64,000 nt of DNA from Gemmiger formicilis (lineage in GTDB: Bacteria > Bacillota > Clostridia > Oscillospirales > Ruminococcaceae), in contig NZ_WQOH01000100.1 in NCBI RefSeq assembly GCF_018784445.1, forward strand, positions 1 through 64,000. The letters run 5' to 3'. Of this stretch, positions 8,599-17,913 are shown piece after piece. The position numbers and the translations under genes are program-made. The first letter of the stretch is position 1. Every line of letters begins with the position of its first letter. The notes under the pieces are model-generated. The model saw only the letters and a list, made by a program, of their open reading frames with translations. It did not search any database and had not been told where the DNA came from.

Positions 8599-10389
8599 TC
8601 AGTTGTTATTTTCGGCACAGAGCTTTACAGTCTTTACGTCCTTTACATCACTGATAAAGTCCGCAAAAGACTGCTCTGCGCGCCTGTCATAATCGAAAGG
8701 CTTGCCGCCTTCCGCTTCTACCAAATGGTAATTGGGGTGGTCTTTCAGATTGTATTTGCGTGAATAAAAGGGTGCCACACCGGAAATCATCAGCAGGCAC
8801 CAGTTGCGGGGCATCGTTCGGATTTCCTCTGGGGTCATCAGCTCGCGCCCTAGCGCCTGATAGGACTTCGTATACGAGCCTTGGCTGCCTTTGTTTTCCG
8901 ATGTGTTCATCACTTCGATGGTCGCCTTGCCTAACGCCTTGGAGAAGAACTCCAAATTTTCCGGGTTGCCGCCTGCACCAAGAACGATCATAGAATCGCA
9001 GTTTTCGTAGATGGTTGCCCAGTCGTCTTTGTACTGGCTTTTCAGCTGGTTCAACGACTGGTAAATCAGGGTGCAGGCAATGTCACGACTGCGAATCGTA
9101 CTGATAAGGATTTGAAAATCCGGTATCATGCCGATGTTCGGAAATTCATCCAAGAGGAACCGCAGATGCCGTGGCAGGCGCTTATCCGGGCGATGGTCTG
9201 CAATATCCACCAGAATTTGAAAGCACTGCTGGAACATAACTGCCGCCAAGAAATTGTAAGCAGTTGTTGTGTCGGGCGTAACAACAAAGAGCGCCACTTT
9301 TTTCTCACTTCCCAGTTCCCGCAGGTCAATCGTATCGTCCGCGCAGATATTGGCAATGGACGGAATGTTGAATGCGCTCATGCGCAGCCCCAGCGACACA
9401 TTGATGCTCTGTGCGGTCTTGCCGGGAGCCATCTTATAGAGCTTATACTGCTTTGCAGCAAAGGAGTTCGGCTTGTTGATGCTCAGGTCATCAAACAGCA
9501 GGTCCAGCTGGCTTACGCTGTTAGGACCATCCCCCTGCGATTCCAGCATAAGGAGCAGCGTCATGACGCTGTTCATGTTCCGCTCTTCCGGCTCCAATTC
9601 GTAGAACACATAGCCAATCAGTGCCTCCAGCAGTGCCGTCATGCCTTCCTCCCATATCGGGTCGGCGGTGCTCTTGGCGGTGGGATCTTCCTTCAGGTTT
9701 TTGACAAGGTTCTTGGTGACGACCAGAATATCATCCTCATTTTTTATGTAGGTGAAAAGGTTATAATGGTCGGATTTATCCCGGTCTTTCAGGTTGAACA
9801 CTTTCACTTTGTATCCTTGAGAGAGTAGGACATTGCCATATTCCTGAAGCAACTCTCCCTTCGGATCACTGAGCACATAGTTACTGTTAAACTGCAATAG
9901 CTGCGGGCCAGCAACGCTGTAGCTCTTGCCGGAACCGGACGGGCCAAACACGATCACATTCTTATTGCGGTTATAGTTGTCGTTTGCCGTCACCTTCATT
10001 TTTGGAGAAAGACTCAGGCTTTCCGATGCCGTAAGCGGCAGATTGTTCTGCGCGTTTTCATCCAGAAAAGGGGCAATATCTTCCGGGCCTCCCCAGCGGG
10101 CGCTGCCGTACTCTTTCTGAGGCATCAGGCGGTGCTTGCTGTACTTCACACAAAGGCAAATAAGCCCTGCCATGAGCGCTGCGGCAATACCGCAGCCAAG
10201 CGAAAAGGCGTCAGCCGAGAGCCTGAACGGGTGCAGCAGTAGGCTGTTCAGGTTCAGTGCATCCGCCAGCCGGTGCGTAGTAGTTCCCTCGGTGAGTTCG
10301 TATGTGTAACCCATCCAGTCACCCAGCCAAAAGCATAAAACCGCTGCAATCGGCACCCAAATTTTCAAGTTTCTTTTCGGCTGGTTCAT
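8599..10389 (-). CDS. virD4: VirD4/TraG type IV coupling protein, CD1115-type
   Basis: 596 residues. Two N-terminal membrane helices (about 10-30 and 65-85) anchor a cytosolic RecA-like motor with Walker A FGPSGSGKS (Lys155) and Walker B FLLDEFPN (Asp414). Coupling proteins bring the relaxase-DNA complex to the secretion channel and pump DNA. The ATG at 10389 overlaps the TGA of pcfB (ATGA), so translation is coupled; a longer reading to 10467 has no binding site of its own. Length and motifs are complete. Confidence 0.95.
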   Translation of the reverse strand: MNQPKRNLKIWVPIAAVLCFWLGDWMGYTYELTEGTTTHRLADALNLNSLLLHPFRLSADAFSLGCGIAAALMAGLICLCVKYSKHRLMPQKEYGSARWGGPEDIAPFLDENAQNNLPLTASESLSLSPKMKVTANDNYNRNKNVIVFGPSGSGKSYSVAGPQLLQFNSNYVLSDPKGELLQEYGNVLLSQGYKVKVFNLKDRDKSDHYNLFTYIKNEDDILVVTKNLVKNLKEDPTAKSTADPIWEEGMTALLEALIGYVFYELEPEERNMNSVMTLLLMLESQGDGPNSVSQLDLLFDDLSINKPNSFAAKQYKLYKMAPGKTAQSINVSLGLRMSAFNIPSIANICADDTIDLRELGSEKKVALFVVTPDTTTAYNFLAAVMFQQCFQILVDIADHRPDKRLPRHLRFLLDEFPNIGMIPDFQILISTIRSRDIACTLIYQSLNQLKSQYKDDWATIYENCDSMIVLGAGGNPENLEFFSKALGKATIEVMNTSENKGSQGSYTKSYQALGRELMTPEEIRTMPRNWCLLMISGVAPFYSRKYNLKDHPNYHLVEAEGGKPFDYDRRAEQSFADFISDVKDVKTVKLCAENNN

Positions 10390-10832
10390 AGGCGTTCTCC
10401 ATGTTCCGGCGGAGGTACAGGGCGGGACTGGTTCATCTCTTTGACCCGCTGCGCGGCGCTGTCGCATAGGTCTCTCAGTTCCGGAATTGGGCGTTCTTTG
10501 CCGCGCTCTGCAATGCAGTTTTCCAACGCAGTCTGAATACGATCCACATCCTGCCCCTTAAACCACAAATACATCTGACCGGTGTCTCGGTCTTTTGTGA
10601 CAGAGAAATCTACGGAATATTGCTTCAGCTGCCTGCGGATGTAGGGCAGCGTCTTTTTATTCACGTCCACCGATGCCAGCGGACGTTCCTGCCGGTTGAG
10701 CGCGCTCAGGCTTTGCTGCCCATAATTCTGGCTGCTCATTGCCTGCACCGTCAGCCGGAGTATATCAAAAATACTCTGACTAGCGAACCGCGCAGCGCTG
10801 ATTTCCACGCGAACTGCGGTTTCTTCAATCAT
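10386..10832 (-). CDS. pcfB: PcfB family protein (DUF3801)
   Basis: 148 residues, with the PcfB/DUF3801 pattern: a helical N-terminus (FASQSIFDILRLTVQAM), a central 'RPLASVDVNKKTLPYIRRQL' block and a short beta-rich core (DFSVTKDRDTGQMYLWFKG). PcfB binds the coupling protein in enterococcal pCF10-type transfer, consistent with its place as the first gene of the transfer operon, overlapping virD4 by four bases. Two TGCGA/TCGCA operator-like repeats lie directly in front (10847-10895), suggesting that the operon is switched here. Confidence 0.88.
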   Translation of the reverse strand: MIEETAVRVEISAARFASQSIFDILRLTVQAMSSQNYGQQSLSALNRQERPLASVDVNKKTLPYIRRQLKQYSVDFSVTKDRDTGQMYLWFKGQDVDRIQTALENCIAERGKERPIPELRDLCDSAAQRVKEMNQSRPVPPPEHGERL

Positions 10833-10846
10833 AGTTCATCCCTTCT

Positions 10847-10895
10847 TGCGACATTTTTCCGCACTTTTCAGGCTTAGTCTGCGACATTTTTCGCA
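10847..10895. promoter_or_regulatory. Pair of operator-like repeats before the transfer operon
   Basis: On the minus strand TGCGAAAAATGTCGCA (plus 10880-10895) and TGCGGAAAAATGTCGCA (plus 10847-10863) occur between the recombinase-like gene and pcfB. Each is an inverted repeat (TGCG.A around AAAATG, then TCGCA). Their starts are exactly 33 bp apart, close to three helical turns, so two dimers could bind on one face. The second ends just before the pcfB ribosome binding site (AAGGGA). Confidence 0.55.
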
Positions 10896-10897
10896 AT

Positions 10898-11302
10898 TTA
10901 CCATGGAAAGGGCAGTTTGTGCCGCGCTGCATAGTTTTCAATTTTCATTCCCAACCTGTACTCATGCAGTCTGTCGCGCAGACTGTATTCCAGCGTTACA
11001 ACCTTGATGCCATGCTGCATGACCTGTTGGAAAAAGCGAAATAGATGCTGTTCCTTGCCGCTGATCTGGCGCATACGGTAAACATAAATGCAGTCAATTT
11101 CCCCGGCCTTGACCTGCCGCATCATTTCATGGTAGCCGAGGCGTAGCAACCAGCCGGGTCTTTCGTCCGTGCTGGTGCCGACAATATTGCAGTTGTCCTG
11201 CTGTGCTTTCGCTGCACACTCACGGATGCAGCGAAGTGTTTCGCCATCATTACCGGGAATTCGCGCATACAGCCATGCGCGTTTTGTGTTTTCATTTTGC
11301 AT
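10898..11302 (-). CDS. Serine-recombinase-like domain protein lacking the catalytic serine
   Basis: 134 residues. RAWLYARIPGND at residues 8-19 aligns with the 'YARVS' start of resolvase/invertase catalytic domains, and later segments (GEIDCIYVYRMRQISG, HGIKVVTLEYSL) match the rest of the fold. The position of the nucleophilic Ser is Pro16, and no DNA-binding or zinc-ribbon domain follows. It is therefore unlikely to recombine DNA and may be a regulator or structural relic. It lies between the adhesin and the transfer operon, 65 bp before the pcfB start. AAAGGAA precedes the start at a rather long distance. Confidence 0.72.
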   Translation of the reverse strand: MQNENTKRAWLYARIPGNDGETLRCIRECAAKAQQDNCNIVGTSTDERPGWLLRLGYHEMMRQVKAGEIDCIYVYRMRQISGKEQHLFRFFQQVMQHGIKVVTLEYSLRDRLHEYRLGMKIENYAARHKLPFPW

Positions 11303-11331
11303 TTTTCATCGTTTCCTTTACTTGTTTTTAA

Positions 11332-11366
11332 GAAAAAACGCAGGCGGACTGCGAATTCCGTCTGCG
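11332..11366 (-). terminator. Terminator after the adhesin gene
   Basis: On the minus strand CGCAGACGG and CCGCCTGCG pair with one G.T wobble (plus 11358-11366 and 11339-11347) and are followed by seven T-rich bases (TTTTTTC). It lies 19 bp past the adhesin stop, so adhesin transcription should end before the recombinase-like and transfer genes. Confidence 0.75.
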
Positions 11367-11384
11367 ATGCAGGTATAAATCATA

Positions 11385-14300
11385 TCACTGGTCGTCCTCC
11401 TCGGTATCAACTTCAGCCTTGCGGCGCTTATAGGTCAACACACCGATGGCAACAATGGAGCCGAACACAACAATGACCAACAAGGTCATCGGGAATGTGT
11501 CGCCGGTCTGGGGGATCGTCAGCTGCGGCGCGGGGGTGGAAGTCGGTGCGGGGGTCTGCACCGGTGTTGGGGCAGGTGTGGGAGCCGGAGTAGGTGCAGG
11601 GGTAGGTTCTGGCGTATCTTCATGGTGCGGGGTAGCCTTATCGACCATCGTGATAAGACGCTTATCGGCTCGTTCCCAGTCTGCCTTTTCATCTGTGCGC
11701 AGATACAAACAGACCGTCTCGTCTACCAGCTCGACTTTGAACTGAACAGAACTTGCCACCTCATAACCGGCAGGCGCGGCATCTTCCGTCAGGGTGTAGA
11801 TATGCTCGGTTTTCCCGTCAGAAAGGTGGATACCATCTTCCGAAATCGGAACATGATGCGTATTGGAGTCGGTTACCCATGTGTCGATGACGTTTTTATC
11901 TTCATCACGGATGGTCAGCGTTGCGCCGGGCAGCAAGGTGCCGCCTGCGTCCACCTTGTCAATATCCAATACAGGTGCGTCCTGCATGACTACGGTGGTG
12001 TCGTCCAGCTTTTCCCAAGTGTCGCCGGTCTTTACATAGACTTCGTTTTCCTGCTCGTTTCCAACCTGTACCAGCTTAAACACAATGTTTTCGGCTTCTG
12101 CATAGGTTTCAGGAGCGCGCTTTTCAATGATGGTGTACTCCTTGTCCAGCTCCAGACCGCGAACGGTATGGGGTGTCTTGGCAGAGGTCCAGCTTTCTAT
12201 CAGCTTGCCATCTGCCTCGTGGATCTCCAGCTTGGCACCGGGCAGCTCTTTGCCGTTGGTGACATCCTGTTTGGAGATGTTCACCGTAGTGCGCAAATTG
12301 GTGTTTGTGCCATCCACTACCTGCCATGCCACTTCTTGACCGGCATAGGTGAACTCGACCTCGATGGGGCTGTTATCAAGAAGATACCCAGCAGGGGCGG
12401 TGATTTCGACAATGCGGTATTTACCGCTATTGCCGGAGTCCGGATAGGTTTCGGCGCGAATGGGCACATCCACATCAAACCAAGTAAAACCGCTGTCGTT
12501 GGTTGGGTCACTGGTTGCCAGCTTTGCACCGGCGTCCACCAGCTTCGTGCCATCTGCTGCGAAAATATCGTCCACCGTGTACAGTTCATACACAGCACCG
12601 GGCAGATAGGTCAGTGTTTCGCGGTCCTGCTTATAGATGCCAACGCCGATTTTGCTGACCTTGTCATCGGGCTTTTCGGGAACCGGCAGCACACGCGCAT
12701 TTTCAAAGACAAGGATTTGTGCGGTCTTATGGGCATCCAAAGCATCTTTAACATTGACAATGCCGTATGAAGACTCTTTGTCGCCATCCTGCTCGTGGCT
12801 GACGATAGTTTTCGCCAGCACAATATCATTGCGCTGGTTGTCCCAGCCGAATCCCACACTGTAGCTTTGCTGCGTCAGCACAAAGCCATAGGGTGCTTTG
12901 ACCTCGGTGATGGTGTACTTGCCCAAGGGCAGGGTCACGGTCACTTCACCTTTGGTGCCGTCATGGGAGATGGTGAGGAAATCATAGGTGGCCTGTGTAC
13001 GATTGGGGGCAAATTTCACCTCATCGACCTGACCTGCCGCACCTGTGGTAACAGTGGCAACAAGGTCACCATCCTTATACCAATAAGTGCCCTGGCGGTC
13101 GAGCGTGGCAATATCGCCGTCCGCGTGGATTTCGTAGGTTGCCCCTGCCAAATTATCCTGCGTGTAGATGAACTGCCCGTCTTTGTAATCGGTCAGGACA
13201 TTGCCCAGCTTGCGGATGGTCAACTGTCCGAGGGTTTCATGGTTGAAATACTTTTCTTCTACAATGTACTCGTCCATGTCATTGGTGGCGTTGCCCACGA
13301 CCTGCCAGACACGCTCGGAGGTGATTTCAAATTCTACAGAGTAGGCAGGATCATTGTAGTAGCCTTCGGGTCCCTGCAATTCCTCAATGAGATAGCGACC
13401 AAGCGGGAGTTTTTCCGGCGTTTTCATCAGGCCATCCGCATCGGTGTAGAACACATCGGTTTTCTTGGTGGCGTTGCCGCTGGCAGGATCAATCATCGAG
13501 ATACGGGTCTTGTTGCCTTTATCATCCAACTTGTACAGTGCAAAAGCAGTGTTCGCAATCTTGACCGCCTTGCCGGTTTCGGTATCGGTCTTGACGAGCT
13601 GCAAGTAACCTTCCAGTTCTTCATCCAACACGTTATAGGCCATGTAGTTGTTGGTGGCGGTGGTGACGCTGCCGGCAGGAACCGTAAAACGGCTCTGCGG
13701 GCTGTCCTTGCTGACTGTTACGATAAAGGGATCACATTGGAAAACGTCCTTGGGGATCGTAGTCTCGACAACAAGGTACTGCCCATACGGAAGTCCCTCA
13801 AAGCGGATGACACCTTCCTCGTTCGTATATAGTTCTGTCAACCGGTACTCTGCATCCTGATCAGTGGGAACCCAGCCATTACCTTTGCCGTTGGCGTAGT
13901 CACCATCTGCGGTCAGGGTGGCATTGTAGGCTTCTACCATGGCGGTGTTGCTCTCATACATATTGGCAACAGCCTGCCCCTCGGCAGTGAAATCGTACTT
14001 GAGCGTCAAATTATCGTAGTTGTCTTTGCGGTAAACGTCCAAAATACTTTGTGCATTGTAGCTGCCATCCGGGTTTGTGGTGAACTGCGCTTCCTTGCTC
14101 AGCTTGGAAATGCGATAGACGGTAAAGCCCGCACCCTCCAGCTTCAGCGCCGGGGAGGGCTGACCGGTGGTAGAAACCAGCTTATTCAGCGAGAAGCCGG
14201 ATTTGAGGACTTCATCTTGGCTTTCCTGCTCAGCGCTGATATGGTAGCTGGATTCATCTGCATAGGTCAGTGTTTTGTAGTTGTTGACCTCATCGCAGAG

Positions 14301-17300
14301 ATAACCGGTAGCATAGGAGAGATAATAGCCATCCCATGCCTTGCTGCCGTCCAGCTTGCGGCTTTCGGCTACGGCAGAGTACTGATTCTTATAGAGGTAG
14401 TCAGTGTACTCGCCGTCCTTGGTGGCAAGGGTAGCATACTTTCCAGTGAGCTCCAGCTTTTTATTCAGCTGCGGGTATTTGCCGGTCGTATACAGTTTGC
14501 CGTTGCTGTCAATGGGCAGCACCAAACCTGTGGCACGCTCGACAAGGTAGTAGCGCCCCATATATAGGTTGGAAAAAGCAAGTTTCCCGTCCTTGATGGC
14601 AGCAGAGGCAACCAGTCTGTCTTTCTGCAAAATGGGCAGGTAATCGGTATCCCAGCCGCCGTTGGTAAGCACAGTGGTGTGCCAGATGGGGTTACCGTTG
14701 GCATCCAAAATTTTGGAATAATCCACTGTGCCGGTGACGCCATCCGGGTGTGTGATTGTATCCGCTGCATACAGGTCGTAGACGGCTCCCTCCAAGGTGG
14801 TATCACCGTTGCTGCCCGCAGCCAGATACCGCGCTGCATCCAAATCGACTTTGGTCAGCAAAATACTGCCGAGAACGCGGTCGTTCTGCATTTTGTCGCC
14901 ATCAGCGTGCATGGTGTAGGATTTTTCATTGTTGGCAATGCCAGTAGGGTCTGTGTCGTAGGTTTTGTCGGTTGCGCGGTCGCCAAACGCAATCGTGACG
15001 ATGGCCTCACCGGTGTCGATCAGAGTGCCGCCGTTGTTGGTGGTGGTAATATCGGCATTATAGTCTGCATTGCCGAGCCAAAGAGTTTGCCCATCCAGCG
15101 CCTTGGTGATTTCAAAGGCATAGGCCCGCTTGCCCAAAACGGAACCTGCCGCACCGGGGTTCGTTACATCCGTCCAGTCGCCATAGTAGCCACTGGGGGC
15201 ACGGCTCTCCACAACCACAAAACGGCCCTCGTTGCGCTGAGTATAGTAGATGTTATCCGAACCGTTGGCATAGCTGCTATGGTTGATGACTTTGTAGGTG
15301 CCGTCCGGCTGGCGTTCCACCGCATACTGGTTATAGCCACCTGCGGGGATATAGCGCTGGAGCACGGTATCCCATTCATAAATCTTGAACGCTGCATCAC
15401 CCTTGATACGCTGTTTGGTTTCGCTGTCAATTTTGTCGATGGCAACTTTGACGGACCACTCATCGTTTTTCATGAGGTAATCGTTGCTGCTGTTGGCAGG
15501 CACGGTAATGGTCTGGCTGCTGCCAAGGTCGCCGCCGAAAGCATCAAAGCCGTGGGGCACCGTCACCTCGTTGTAGGAGAATTTCAGGTTGTCAAAGTAG
15601 TTATGCGCAGCAGAAAGTGCAGCTTCAATTTCCCCGTTGACCTGACCTTCGCAGGCGCTCTGTGCAGCAGACTGTGCGGCGGATGCCTGTGCATCGGCGT
15701 CCTGCTCACTGTTGGCGGTAATGCTGCCGCTCTGGGAGGCCGACTTGCTGACGCTGAAATGCACCGTCCATGTTACAGAACCATCGCCGCCGTTCAGGTG
15801 GTAATTGTCATCTGCCGTATGTCCGCTGGTCGTGACGGACTGCATCCCATCCGGTGTAATTGTCCAGCTGCCGCCGTCAATGTCGGCAGGGATGCCATCA
15901 AGGATCGGTGCAATTTCAATGCCTGCGCCATCCACTTTTTCCAATGTGTCCAGTTGGATTTTGTCGGTATTGACCGTATAGGAAAAATCCAAGGACTCGC
16001 TGCGCTCATAGCTGGCGCTCCACGGCTTATCCACCGATTCGCCACCGGTTTCAAAGCCGGGAATCTCGCTGTCGCCGCTAAGCACAACCGGGGTATAGTT
16101 CAGAACCACAAAGCGCTGCCATGCAGCATTGCTGGGCGTATACAGCGTGCCCACATACACGGTCTTGCCGGTCGGTGCCGCATAGGCTTCCGGTGCATTG
16201 ACGATCTCGGCAGCGATGCTGTCAGGATACTGTTCTGCCTGCCAAGACAGCAGTGCGAGGTAATTGTCTGTTGCGTTATCTGCTGCATCTAAGGCAAGAC
16301 TCGCAACCGCAGGCGCACCGTTATTGAAGCCTTTCGACCACAAAGTGGCCTGATCCGGCACCCAGCCTTTGTTGAAGTATTCAGCTTCGACCCACACCTG
16401 ACCAGCGGGGGTATAATTGGCTACCGGTGGATATTTGTTCTTATAGGTGGCACCGGGTCCCCATGCCCACTTGCCGCGATCACCGCAGAGGGCAGGCTGA
16501 CCGCCCAAATAGTTCATCCAACCAACCGAGGTATTCACGCACTGGGTAACCTGCAATCCGGCGTAAGTTGCAATACCTTCATCCGCTGAACACATTGCAA
16601 CCTGCATTTCCTGTGCAAAGCGATCCTGCAAAATACCCGGCACCGGTGCGGAATCGTCCAGCGTAACATGGACGGTTTTCGTCAGTGTCTGCGTTGCATC
16701 CGTGTAAGTCATGGTGACGCTGAAATCCTCACTGGCTTTCACATAGATACCCGCCACGCTTGCGGAAATTTCAGAGAATTCATAATGCAGCTGGCTCTGG
16801 CGTTCTTCCTCGGTTGCCGGGGTCAAATCGCCGCTGGTAAAGCTATATCCCAGTAGCTCGACGTTATCGGGCAGCGCAATGTCCGCGCTGCTGCCGTTGG
16901 CGGGGTACATAACCTGCATACTGATAGGCACGATGGCGTAGTCCTCGCCATCCATGTGCGGGAACGCAGCAGTCGTGCTGTCCGCATCCAGAAGTGCAGC
17001 ATCAAGCGCCACCTGCTGGAAAGAATCATCACTGACGCTGCTGTAATCTTCATTGCCCCAGCCCTCAATGCTGATTTTGGTTTCACCAACCAGTACCGGC
17101 AGGCCATAGGAGTCCAGATAATATCCGGTCGGCTCCTGCGTCAAGCTTGGGTACATCTTATGCCAGATTTCGTACAGTTCGTCACTGCCGCCAGTGTCGC
17201 CCTCGGTTTCAGGTTCCTGTTGTGGAGCATCCTCATCCGGGGATTCATCGGCTGTTTCCGGGGTTGCGGTACTGTTGGCATCGCTTTCGGATTTTGCTTC

Positions 17301-17447
17301 CTGCGTTGCCGCCTGTTCCGGCGTTGCGACCACAACCGGTCTTGCGCTGTCCTCCGCCAGTGCCCCATAGGGGAGCATACCGCAGCACATCATCGCCGCC
17401 ATGCAAAGGGCTGTAACGCGCTGCCTCATTTTGAATTTGTGATTCAT
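11385..17447 (-). CDS. Giant LPXTG-anchored SpaA/Cna-B adhesin
   Basis: 2020 residues from the ATG at 17447 (AAAGGA upstream). Order: signal peptide (1-31, ending GALAED), a Glu/Thr-rich stretch, a beta-rich N-terminal region to about 650, then roughly eight SpaA/Cna-B prealbumin-like domains (about 660-1935), many ending in E-x-x-AP-x-GY, a Pro-Thr-Ala repeat stalk, and a sorting signal IPQTG at 1978 with membrane helix and basic tail. Sortase should join it to the wall. A Cys near 298 and a Trp-Gln near 402 recall thioester adhesion domains, but this is uncertain. The Cna-B domains probably self-crosslink through Lys-Asn bonds. As ICE cargo it may serve mating contact or host binding. Terminators bound it on both sides. 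Confidence 0.9.
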   Translation of the reverse strand: MNHKFKMRQRVTALCMAAMMCCGMLPYGALAEDSARPVVVATPEQAATQEAKSESDANSTATPETADESPDEDAPQQEPETEGDTGGSDELYEIWHKMYPSLTQEPTGYYLDSYGLPVLVGETKISIEGWGNEDYSSVSDDSFQQVALDAALLDADSTTAAFPHMDGEDYAIVPISMQVMYPANGSSADIALPDNVELLGYSFTSGDLTPATEEERQSQLHYEFSEISASVAGIYVKASEDFSVTMTYTDATQTLTKTVHVTLDDSAPVPGILQDRFAQEMQVAMCSADEGIATYAGLQVTQCVNTSVGWMNYLGGQPALCGDRGKWAWGPGATYKNKYPPVANYTPAGQVWVEAEYFNKGWVPDQATLWSKGFNNGAPAVASLALDAADNATDNYLALLSWQAEQYPDSIAAEIVNAPEAYAAPTGKTVYVGTLYTPSNAAWQRFVVLNYTPVVLSGDSEIPGFETGGESVDKPWSASYERSESLDFSYTVNTDKIQLDTLEKVDGAGIEIAPILDGIPADIDGGSWTITPDGMQSVTTSGHTADDNYHLNGGDGSVTWTVHFSVSKSASQSGSITANSEQDADAQASAAQSAAQSACEGQVNGEIEAALSAAHNYFDNLKFSYNEVTVPHGFDAFGGDLGSSQTITVPANSSNDYLMKNDEWSVKVAIDKIDSETKQRIKGDAAFKIYEWDTVLQRYIPAGGYNQYAVERQPDGTYKVINHSSYANGSDNIYYTQRNEGRFVVVESRAPSGYYGDWTDVTNPGAAGSVLGKRAYAFEITKALDGQTLWLGNADYNADITTTNNGGTLIDTGEAIVTIAFGDRATDKTYDTDPTGIANNEKSYTMHADGDKMQNDRVLGSILLTKVDLDAARYLAAGSNGDTTLEGAVYDLYAADTITHPDGVTGTVDYSKILDANGNPIWHTTVLTNGGWDTDYLPILQKDRLVASAAIKDGKLAFSNLYMGRYYLVERATGLVLPIDSNGKLYTTGKYPQLNKKLELTGKYATLATKDGEYTDYLYKNQYSAVAESRKLDGSKAWDGYYLSYATGYLCDEVNNYKTLTYADESSYHISAEQESQDEVLKSGFSLNKLVSTTGQPSPALKLEGAGFTVYRISKLSKEAQFTTNPDGSYNAQSILDVYRKDNYDNLTLKYDFTAEGQAVANMYESNTAMVEAYNATLTADGDYANGKGNGWVPTDQDAEYRLTELYTNEEGVIRFEGLPYGQYLVVETTIPKDVFQCDPFIVTVSKDSPQSRFTVPAGSVTTATNNYMAYNVLDEELEGYLQLVKTDTETGKAVKIANTAFALYKLDDKGNKTRISMIDPASGNATKKTDVFYTDADGLMKTPEKLPLGRYLIEELQGPEGYYNDPAYSVEFEITSERVWQVVGNATNDMDEYIVEEKYFNHETLGQLTIRKLGNVLTDYKDGQFIYTQDNLAGATYEIHADGDIATLDRQGTYWYKDGDLVATVTTGAAGQVDEVKFAPNRTQATYDFLTISHDGTKGEVTVTLPLGKYTITEVKAPYGFVLTQQSYSVGFGWDNQRNDIVLAKTIVSHEQDGDKESSYGIVNVKDALDAHKTAQILVFENARVLPVPEKPDDKVSKIGVGIYKQDRETLTYLPGAVYELYTVDDIFAADGTKLVDAGAKLATSDPTNDSGFTWFDVDVPIRAETYPDSGNSGKYRIVEITAPAGYLLDNSPIEVEFTYAGQEVAWQVVDGTNTNLRTTVNISKQDVTNGKELPGAKLEIHEADGKLIESWTSAKTPHTVRGLELDKEYTIIEKRAPETYAEAENIVFKLVQVGNEQENEVYVKTGDTWEKLDDTTVVMQDAPVLDIDKVDAGGTLLPGATLTIRDEDKNVIDTWVTDSNTHHVPISEDGIHLSDGKTEHIYTLTEDAAPAGYEVASSVQFKVELVDETVCLYLRTDEKADWERADKRLITMVDKATPHHEDTPEPTPAPTPAPTPAPTPVQTPAPTSTPAPQLTIPQTGDTFPMTLLVIVVFGSIVAIGVLTYKRRKAEVDTEEDDQ

Positions 17448-17483
17448 TGCACACAAGTCCTTTCTTTGTCAAAATTCATCTAT

Positions 17484-17514
17484 ATAAAAACAGCGTCTGT
17501 TGGTACAGACGCTG
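17484..17514 (-). terminator. Second of two tandem terminators, in the adhesin leader
   Basis: CAGCGTCTGT and ACAGACGCTG form a perfect 10-bp stem with a 4-base loop (plus 17491-17500 and 17505-17514), followed on the minus strand by TTTTTATATA. The hairpin foot is only 43 bp before the adhesin ATG, with no recognisable promoter between them, so adhesin transcripts seem to have to pass it. It may act as an attenuator. Confidence 0.75.
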
Positions 17515-17524
17515 GAAAGCCAAT

Positions 17525-17550
17525 AAAAAGTCCCGGCATTGCTGCCGGGA
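17525..17550 (-). terminator. First tandem terminator, after the BlaI-type gene
   Basis: An 8-bp stem (CCCGGCA/TGCCGGG plus an outer A-T pair; plus 17531-17538 and 17543-17550) with a 4-base loop is followed on the minus strand by CTTTTTATT. It lies 24 bp after the BlaI-type stop codon. Confidence 0.75.
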
Positions 17551-17573
17551 AAAGCTATTATACGAATTGTCAC

Positions 17574-17903
17574 TTAGTAGGAAAAGTAGCTGAGAAACTG
17601 CGGAAGTTCTGCTTCCGGCAGTGTTTCCATGATTCTCAGCGCCATGTACTCCGGGCGACTGATTGCAGGCAGGAACTGCCGCGCATAGACTTTGCCTACG
17701 CGGGCACTGCCGACATCACGGATCATCCCTTTTTCGCTTAGTTTCCTCATCAGAGGGTAAATCGTTCGCGGATGCCACGAACCTTTGTATTGCTCGGTGA
17801 TCTGGCCTAGAACCTGCTGCCCTGTAATGGGTTGCCCGGCGTTCCAGATAATCTGCATAACTTTCATTTCGGACTCGTTCAGCCTTGTCTTTTTTCGTTC
17901 CAT
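17574..17903 (-). CDS. BlaI/MecI/CopY family transcriptional repressor
   Basis: 109 residues. LNESEMKVMQIIWNAGQPIT and TIYPLMRKLSEKGMI are the winged helix-turn-helix of the BlaI family, with a C-terminal part for dimerisation. Classical members are cleaved by a BlaR1/MecR1 sensor protease; none is encoded in the window, so the signal is unknown. The gene lies between the CAP lipoprotein (10 bp) and the adhesin, which makes control of these surface proteins the simplest guess. No BlaI-type operator (TACA-TGTA) was recognised nearby. Confidence 0.85.
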   Translation of the reverse strand: MERKKTRLNESEMKVMQIIWNAGQPITGQQVLGQITEQYKGSWHPRTIYPLMRKLSEKGMIRDVGSARVGKVYARQFLPAISRPEYMALRIMETLPEAELPQFLSYFSY

Positions 17904-17913
17904 GTTTATGACC

